Assembly: GCA_004352715.1 (NCBI GenBank)
Contig: SCFE01000014.1
Location: forward strand, 1,506,441 to 1,570,440
From: Hofstenia miamia
Lineage: Eukaryota > Xenacoelomorpha > Acoela
Direction: 5' to 3'
Length of the DNA stretch: 64,000 nucleotides
Shown: positions 56,213 through 64,000 of the stretch, piece after piece
Position numbering within the stretch: the stretch's first letter is position 1
Layout: the number at the start of each line of letters is the position of its first letter
Notes under the pieces: model-generated
Database searches by the model: none
The model's input: the letters and a program-made list of their open reading frames with translations, nothing else
What the model was told of the DNA's origin: nothing
Position numbers and translations under genes: made by a program

Positions 56213-58950
56213 TAATTTTTGAAGGACATATATTTCATATATTAGTTTAAATATTCTAAGTAAATTTAACTTTGCTAAGTTTTTGCATAGACAAAGGCTG
56301 GAGAAAGAGATCTTAAAAGAATTTCAATTGCCAAGAAATAGAGCTTCTGATAATGCAGAGCATATAATATAATAGATAGATAATAGTTTATGTAACCAAG
56401 AGAGTATCTAGTGTCTATAGAAATTACAAAAAGAGGAAAATATGGTTGGTAGTAAATATGAAAATATTTATAATGGAAAAATGTTAATAATGCATAATGA
56501 TGAGAAGTAAAATATAAAATTATAGATATTAAAAGAAAAATCATATAAATAGTTAAATATATTTGAAATTGCAAATGATTAAAAACTTATTGAAAATTTT
56601 TAGCTTAAATTATTCTTCTACTATTTTTGCAAATTAATATTTTGCAGTAATTTTAATTTTTTCTTAGTTTATATGCAGCTGCAATAATGCAAACATTGCA
56701 AGAATGTCAACAATTCAATGTTTATTTTGTGAACTGTGTTATGGCCATATTCCAGAATTCCCACAAAAATTGCTCAATAGTTAATTACTACAAATGGAAT
56801 ACAAATAATATTTACTCAAATTGTCATATGGACTTAATTTTTCCTGATGTAAACAAAGTTTTTATGAAGGCACAGTGGTTTCTAAAGATGTTGAGTTCAA
56901 TCAAGTGTTTCTAAATGTAAAAACTTAAAAGAGTAAAAGTTGTTGTCATGACAAACATGATTATATACAGGGTATTTTAGTATTTGGAATGTTAAAAACT
57001 TGAATAAGTTTGCAAAAACTCAAAAGAGAAATCATCAAAACTTAAAATTTAGCCACTAGTGAATAATATTTTCCAAAGCATTATGTTAGAAGAGTTTTAA
57101 CAGTTTATGTTTTGCCCATTCCTCATTTAAATAGGCAAAGCACTAAATTTATAAAATTACTTACCATTGCCATTCATATATTATTTTTTCCATGCTAATT
57201 GAACTTTTATGCATGCAATGGAATATATGGCCATGCTAATAGAGCATTTGGTCATGCTAATTGAACTAAAGTTCATTCTAATTGAAAATGTGATCAGGGT
57301 TTTCAAGTACTTGGAATAATAAACGCTCAAACTCAAATATGCTTGAAAAACCACATAAAAAAACTCAGAAGGGAAATGATCAACCTCAAATTTGATCAAA
57401 AATTCTGTAAAAATTAAATCATTTTTAATTTCAATTTCATTACCATTGGCAAATAACTATTTTTAGCTTAGAATTATTGTAAAATAACTTGATGAAACTT
57501 GGAATTTACTTTAAAAAATATTTGAACTTGAACTTGAAGCATAAAAACTTGAATTAACTAAAAAAACAGCATTTGGTTATACTAATTGAACAAATTACCA
57601 TGTGAAGTGAACAAATGTTTATATAAAATGAATTTTTTGAATACCTCTTTAAATATAATAATAAATCAATATGTTCTGTATTGCAGCACACTAAATCTGA
57701 CCATAATAAATGACTGCTCTTATTTTAGCAACTGATTTTATTAAAATTATTTAATATTTGCATTAATTTGGACAAAAATATGGCAGCAAATAACAGCTTC
57801 ATTGAGTATCTTTCTATGTAGTAATGTAGAGTCACTCAGAGAATTGTGCCCATTTTTATTTTATCAATTATGTTATTTTGAATTATTTTAGTGACATCAG
57901 TGTGACATATTTAATTTTGAGTTTAGTTTATGAGCTAGAATATTGTCCCCTCAATTTGATTCTATGTGTTATTGTTGCTATATTTAATTTGCAAGGGAAA
58001 CATGATCTATGATTTTGTGTTGTAAACAAACACAGGTAATAATTGGTAGATTGAATAAATATGAGAGCCAATGTAGAGATAAATCAATAGATTTTATTTC
58101 ACTCAAATTACATTTTACTGTTATTTCTAGTTTTACATGATGTTGGTTATAATAACTGTGTAAGTTCCTGGTGATGATTTGGGAGTCACTCTTCTTTACT
58201 AGGGATGATGAGATAGTTCCCAGACAGCAGCCCAAATTGTGAACCACATTAGGTAATGCATATCATTACATGTAGATATAATAAACCTTTAATTCAAATT
58301 CAACAGGAACATGCACCTATAATTTATTACAACATGATGATAATATGCTGTTGGCTAGCATGAATGCATGGTAACTACATGCTATTATTTAGTGAGATGA
58401 GAGATAAGAACAAATGAGATGTTTATTGTTCAATGATCTAGATAATAAATTATGAGAAAAATAGGGTAGCACCACTGAAACAGGTTTATGAACTTCTCTA
58501 TTCTGGATAGCACTTCAACTTGAAGCCATACAAATTGGTCATCCTGGATGTTTTCTTTCTAAACAGTTACTAGTTACATGGATGAACTACCAATGTTTTC
58601 TATCTGTTTATATAGCTAGAATCAGGGCTGCTACAAGATGGTCACTCTTGCAACCTTCTGCAGTGACATTAAGTTCCCCAATGCTGGTCTAGTTCCCAGC
58701 CCCTGATTCTACAGTAAACAAAATAGTAATAAAGCAGTAACAAACTAGTAACAGAGGAAACAAATTTGATATTATAAATCCTGAATCTCAACACATATTG
58801 TCTTATAACATGATTGAAACAACACACTAATAGCTGTACACTATTTTTTTCAAATAGAATTGTCATTGATTTATTTTAAAATGGTAAAGCAATGTTCTCC
58901 TGAATTTTTACCTGGGGGAATTATTAGAATTCTAGGCTTTCATAGTTGTA
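56213..58950. other. CpG desert, proximal part
   Basis: Only one CpG (57324) in 2.7 kb. Two diverged direct repeats start CAGGGTATTTTAGTATTTGG (56969) and CAGGGTTTTCAAGTACTTGG (57295), each followed by AACTTGAA/ACTCAAA-rich DNA, which resembles hAT-type ends. No gene is supported. Confidence 0.5.
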
Positions 58951-59420
58951 ATCAGAATTAAAATTACATCTGGAATAATATCCAAAACAGCTCAATCAGA
59001 GTTATTGGAGCAGAATAAGGTGCTAATCTCAGAAATGTGATTTGACATAATTCAGTGTCATTGAAACATGCTTCAAACTAACTGTGGCATGGTGCATTGT
59101 CAAAAATAATAGCCACATTGCTGAGGTCAATGTAATGATGATCACTCAATACTTTCAATCTTTCTTGAAAGTAATTTTTTTCTTTTAAAGTATGCAACTC
59201 CATGAATTGATGAATGAAGAGCAATGCAATGGATATTCACTCCATTATAATTAGAAAAGAATTAAATGTGCCCTCTGTCTGATGTTAGTTTTGCTTTTGT
59301 TATGTTCAATCATAGTCTTCCCATTCAACATAAATCTAAAAATATCCTTAAAATAACATTGCTGACATTCCCTATTTTTGATAGTATCTGCGCCAGTTTG
59401 AACAGTGGTTATGTTTTTTA
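58951..59420 (-). pseudogene. Tc1/mariner-type transposase relic
   Basis: Minus-strand frames give IDLSNVAIIFDNAPCHS, the second catalytic block (D N A P x H), and about 100 bases later FLRLAPYSAPITLIELFW, the block before the third catalytic acid (A P Y S P x L N P I E). Further upstream INGVAYFKRKK is barely readable. Many frameshifts and only one CpG. A very old copy. Confidence 0.6.
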
Positions 59421-60465
59421 ATGTAAAAATTGGTTATTGAAATGAATAACACTGATATATCAAAATTTTGCAATTTCATTAAATTTTATCATTATGTAGT
59501 ACTCATCAAACTAAGCACTTTAACAAGTTTTTTTAAAAAATACATTGTCCATAAAAAAGATATTGACATTAATTGAATTGATATTTTATTCAAAAAATAA
59601 TAACAAAGCAACATGCATTAATATATGAACAACTTATTTTCAATAACAAAAAATAATCATTTTAATCATATATTAGTAACCATCAGACAATGTTTATTTT
59701 TTTTTATTTGACTTATGGCACTACTATTCTCTGGTCACATAATAAGTAATGTAGTTTGTGCTTTGTTCTAAAGACAGACAAAGAATAAGATACAAATGCA
59801 CAGATGTTGATTATTATTTCATATTATGTTGTCTTGTAAGCATAAAGCAAATCCTGATCTGTGTTGTCTTGTTTGTGCTTGGTTAATCTAAGCTATTGGG
59901 ATTTTTTTAAATCATCACTTACTGATTGTGAAAAAATGTTTTCCCCATTGTATATCTGTTCTTCTTGTCAAAAGAGTTTTTGTCACAAATCTAGAAGTTA
60001 TTTTAAATTTAATTGACCAGCTATTAGGACAGAATGTGCCAGTCACCACTTCAGAGATTGATACTTTTGCTCAATTGCCAAAATGCTTTACAATAAAAAT
60101 GTAAAATATTTTGTCTATCAATTATAAAATTCCAATAATTGATTCTTTGACTAGTCAGTCACCTGATCAGGAATTTCCTTCAAAATCAGACAGCTCCACT
60201 GATCATATTATTTTGACAAATCTGATTATGGTTTATGGCAAATTGAGGCTAATGACAACCTTTTTGATTGGAATGAAGATTTTTTTAATGATTTCTTTAG
60301 AGAACTAAAATTTAACAAGATCATGGCAAAGAAATGTCTTAAGAATGTTAAGAACTCACTCTGGAATGAAGAAAACCCTAAAAAATACATCTGTGTCCTT
60401 CAGCCTTAACTCCCCTTTTTTGTAACAATAGAAAATTGTAGGTTTACCAGTAATATACCTAAGAT
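59421..60465. other. CpG desert, middle part
   Basis: No CpG and no recognised gene. 59990-60360 may be the decayed upstream part of the pseudogene that follows. Confidence 0.35.
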
Positions 60466-61170
60466 AATTGTTTATTCCTCTCAAGAATTGTGTTTGTTTA
60501 TTGATTCAAACTAAATCTGTCTTAAAGCAAAAAACAACCAATATCCTTACATTCCAATTTGTTGGACTCACCTAAAAGAAGAAAGGTCATCAGTAGAAAG
60601 AACTTATCCCTTCTAAATTATCAAGTCCATCAATGGCTAGTAATATGGGATTTAAAAGTGCTACCCTTTTTAATGGGCTTAAGGGAGGATATGCTAAACA
60701 TCCATGTTCCTTTTGCCTCCTTGATTCACATAGCAGCCAGCCAGACCATATATGGCCAAGGCATCATAAATTCAATAGCATGCTATTAATTTATATTAAA
60801 AATTGCATTTCCTGTGCTCCATTTAAAACTTGGTCTATTTCAAGTGCTTAAAAATTTGGACAATGAAAGTGCATGCTTTTCCTTCATTCTGTTCTGTTGT
60901 TTCAGGAGCTTTTGTCCAAAATCTCTGTTTTGACTGGAAAGAAAAAATAAATCATTTGATACATTATTGCAAAATTTTAGTGTGCTGCAAAAGATAATAA
61001 AGATGCATTTGCTCATTATGAATAGAGAACAATTTTCAAAATAAATTGGCTCTTTTTCTGAAGAGTATGGTGAAAGAATGCATCAACAAATGAAATGTTC
61101 TGAGCAGTGCTTTGATGCATCCTGGACAAAAGAGATGTTGTGTGACTATAATTGGTCTTTAGGATGAGAT
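60466..61170 (+). pseudogene. Pseudogene of a repetitive 'FCLWDSR' transposon-like protein family
   Basis: Pieces in shifting frames match, in order, a multicopy protein family I know from arthropod and cnidarian genomes: ELCLFIDSN, then QYPYIPIC and HLKEERSSVE, then WDLKVLPFLMGL, then GGYAKHPCSFCLLDSH and PDHIWP, and at 61059-61165 EEYGERMHQQMKCSEQCFDA and SWTKEMLCDYNWSL. The family usually reads 'GGxTKYPCFLCLWDSR' and 'GERFHQD...K W...M L x D Y C W x L'. A central part of about 150 residues is missing and several frameshifts are present. Family function is not established; it behaves like transposon cargo or a domesticated transposase. Confidence 0.65.
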
Positions 61171-64000
61171 AGTCTATTGATTAATAATGATTAGATATTT
61201 TAAAAATCTTTGCTTTATAAAACTAAAACATTTTTTAAATTTGTAACTAGTAGTTATCAATTTATGAAATTGCTCATATCTTTGAAAGTAAATGATAGAA
61301 ATTCTTTAAATTATATTCAGGACAATTTTTTTGTATCTGAAATAACTTCTGAAAATTTGAAAATTTGAAGAAATTGCAATAAAAAATGTTGTTTTGCATA
61401 CATATGTAATCCATCTTTGTGCTTATATAATTTTCATGTCATTAGTTTTTGCATAGGCTTGCCAATCTCCATCACTTTTGCCATATTCAATTAACTTAGG
61501 GATATTAATGTTAGTATTGTCATTAGCAATTAATCATTCTTACTGAGTAATGATTAAATAATGATTAATTTTGTGAAAATAATCAATTCTTTTAGAAAAT
61601 CATTTTTCTCACATTAATTTTATACTGCAGTAGTTTACTGGCATAAGTTTAATCAATTGAAATTTTATACAATTTGTCTTTGGCATTATGTGCTCTGATT
61701 TGATACTTATCTGTTGTAAATATATTTTAGTGATTTTGTAAATATCTTCCCAAATATTTCAAAATCAGAGTGCCAAAGGCAGACATCTTGTTTTGTGTTT
61801 GACAATTTTGAAGTTTTATGAATTACCACAATAATTAGAGAGCAGCCATCTTAGTTATGTGAACTTGCACAACTAGCTAGTGGGCAGTAGTTTGATATGA
61901 ATTTAGTACTTGCATAAAAATAGAAAACTTACAAACCAAGTCTAATAAAATTTGCTATTTCATAGCCTTAAGTTGTTTTCAAATTCAATAATGTATCTTT
62001 TTTTACAAATTATTATATATATCTCATAACTGCTTAAGAGATGGCAATGTAAACTTAAGGAGAAGCTGCCTTAGAGTTTGTGTATAGATGATTGAGCTAT
62101 GAACTATAAAGCAACTTTGGCTTTCAATAACATATTGTGGCATAAAGACATTCAAACAATTTTCACTTCCTTTATATAGTGAATTTAATTGTAATCTTTT
62201 GAAATTATTCCAATTGTAAATGAGATGAAATGATAAATGGTGCTATATATTTGAGATTGAATTTCTGCTAATTCTAGCATAGTAAAAGTATTAGTAGAAG
62301 ACCAAATCATACCCGTCAATTATTTGTCTATATGTTCTTACAACATGATCTTGTTTATTATACTAGTTTATTTTGCATAAATAGGTGTGATAATTTCATT
62401 TTTCTTCTTATCAATTTATTCCCAGGAAATTTGTTTTACTTTTTATCTTGACTTTGTGTTTTATTTAAATTATGTGTTTCTAAATTCAAACATGTAGTTA
62501 GAGGAACCCCAAATTTGCCACAACTTGACTGGCATAGTCATTCTAACATAGGTTAGGTGTACAGCTAGGGTTTTTGTTGTACTGCACTGATCTTAGGTTT
62601 TTAACTTAGCAATAGGTTTCACTCACTGCACCCAAGAGTTAGGGCTTCTATATTCTTTATCTTAATTAGGGCTCTAGTCTTATATGACTCTTTCTTAAAG
62701 GTTGTCTGTATCAGGTCAGCCAAGGGTTGCCACTCTTCCTCTAACATGATCTCCTGTTTACTTTTAACTTTTAATGGGGTAGGGTAATAATATCAGGAGG
62801 AGTTATTTATTTTGTAGCATTAGTAAATCCCTGCATCAAAACAAAACCCTCAGATGATAGGGAATTAGAATTGCTCACTGATTTTCATACCAATGCCACA
62901 ATGTAGCAATTAATGCAATTGAAATAGATGATATTTTTCATTAGGCTTGAGAAATATGAATCATTTGTAAAATTTGATTTACTTCAAATATAATTGTGAC
63001 AAAGGAAATTAATTGTTTACCTTTTTGACAAATATTCAAGGGCAATCAATCTGATTTAAGTTCTGTCACAGCAGAAAATTTGAATATGAAACAGGTTAGC
63101 TACATTTGCAATTTAAAAAAATTAAACCTGATAAGTGAACTTAGAAGAAGTGCTAAAATTTGAGATTAAAACACTTGAAAAAAAGCAAATGATAAAGAAT
63201 TACTGGAAAGTTGGTTAATGAAAAGCTCTTAATTTCTAATGAATAATTAAGCTAATTAAATCTTAATACTTTTTCCTCTTGGAAATAATATAGTTTACTT
63301 CTATATATTTTCTAAACTTTACTTAATTGGTATTTGCTTATTTGCTAAGTTACATGATTATTTTTTTACATATTTTATGTGATACTTACTTAGTAGCACT
63401 TTTGTTTTAGCTATACAGTTTTAAATCAAGGTTTAGTTATACTAAGATTTTACTTAAACTGTTTAAATGTTTTATCAGTTTAATTAGTAAACACTCATTT
63501 GTTGAGTTAGAAATAATATTCTTTAAACATTTTAGACCTATTTTAGAGACCATATAAATATTGCTGTTTCATTTAATAAATTTGATTGATATTGAACTGT
63601 TTAGAATAAATTGATAATATAGTTATCTTATTTGCATATCACTACTATTATGAAGCACAGTAAAGCTAAATTCATTTAAACAGTGATCAACATATTAAAT
63701 TTAAATAATTACAATAAATTGTAGTCTGACAATAGAGTTGTTGAGTAGTATCAAAACAAAATGATTGAGATTGTAGTAAAAATACATCAAAAACCACAAC
63801 TATGTGATGAGGTGCTTACTCTGCTTCTTTTTCTCTCACAGCAACCATTTTCATGAAACATGTTGCCATAAAAGACAAGAAATGAAAACTAGATAAAATA
63901 GCTTTTGAGTAGTGCTGGCAAGCAACTCTAGAACTGAACCACAATATTCAAAATGTTAAAAATTATATTGCAAACATTTTGGTTAAACAATGACTTCAAA
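61171..64000. other. CpG desert, distal part
   Basis: 2.8 kb with one CpG (62313). No gene recognised. A block at about 62490-62790 is GC-richer but still CpG-free (GGTTAGGTGTACAGCTAGGG; GGTCAGCCAAGGGTTGCC), suggesting an old CpG-rich sequence fully converted to TpG/CpA. Confidence 0.45.

Noticed and set aside
56281-56574. 99-codon Tyr/Phe/Ile-rich minus frame in the CpG desert
   Set aside because: Its composition is what AT-rich random sequence gives, and there is no motif.
1-64000. CRISPR array, operon or prokaryotic defence island
   Set aside because: No regularly spaced repeats or bacterial gene organisation; spliced genes and animal transposons throughout.

Overview
The window is nuclear DNA from an AT-rich invertebrate animal. 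The evidence is a 24-exon gene with GT-AG introns that encodes the ciliary protein nephrocystin-3, an intact Rab32/38-type GTPase, and a dense, varied load of animal transposons (CR1/Jockey-type LINEs, Penelope-like, Ty3/gypsy, hAT, Tc1/mariner, pogo-like, piggyBac-like, and a Ulp1-protease DNA transposon). I cannot name the phylum from sequence alone. Several N runs, five of them single bases, show a draft assembly, and most of the single Ns sit between near-identical sequence blocks that look like unmerged overlaps.

Layout. 1-405: 3' end of a LINE. 831-4028 (+): a 1,065-residue acidic, repeat-containing protein of unknown function. 4326-4991 (-): Rab32/38, tail to tail with the previous gene. 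5.6-9.1 kb: two decayed LINEs and a perfect 30-bp palindrome. 9.1-18.3 kb: transposon territory, with a hAT-like element nested in another hAT-like element (12.74-16.31 kb) and a 1.0-kb TA-flanked MITE (17.29-18.29 kb). 18.45-23.83 kb: an old LINE split by a young 5'-truncated LINE that still carries a 762-codon open frame.

25.37-45.77 kb (-): the NPHP3 homologue, for which every exon boundary could be placed with consistent phase (3,696 coding bases, 1,231 residues). Its introns hold a tiny piggyBac-like MITE, a hAT MITE, a pogo-like MITE, a Penelope-like remnant and a recent 237-bp duplication. 45.8-51.7 kb: intergenic DNA with a second 30-bp palindrome upstream of NPHP3, a Tc1/mariner relic and a short gypsy LTR with a tRNA-Trp-like primer site.

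51,733-56,188 is a TIR transposon with an 8-bp target duplication. It carries a Ulp1/C48 cysteine protease and a tRNA-shaped cloverleaf, and it is interrupted by a gypsy fragment and a 1,000-N gap. From 56,213 to the end (7.8 kb) there are only three CpG dinucleotides, a sharp change from the rest of the window. This stretch holds two decayed transposase-type pseudogenes.

The three host genes act in different processes: a vesicle-trafficking GTPase, a ciliary inversin-compartment scaffold, and an unknown. Nothing suggests co-regulation beyond chance neighbourhood. The points most worth a second look are the Ulp1 transposon with its cloverleaf, the CpG desert that begins beside its right end, and the pair of 30-bp palindromes that share one architecture.
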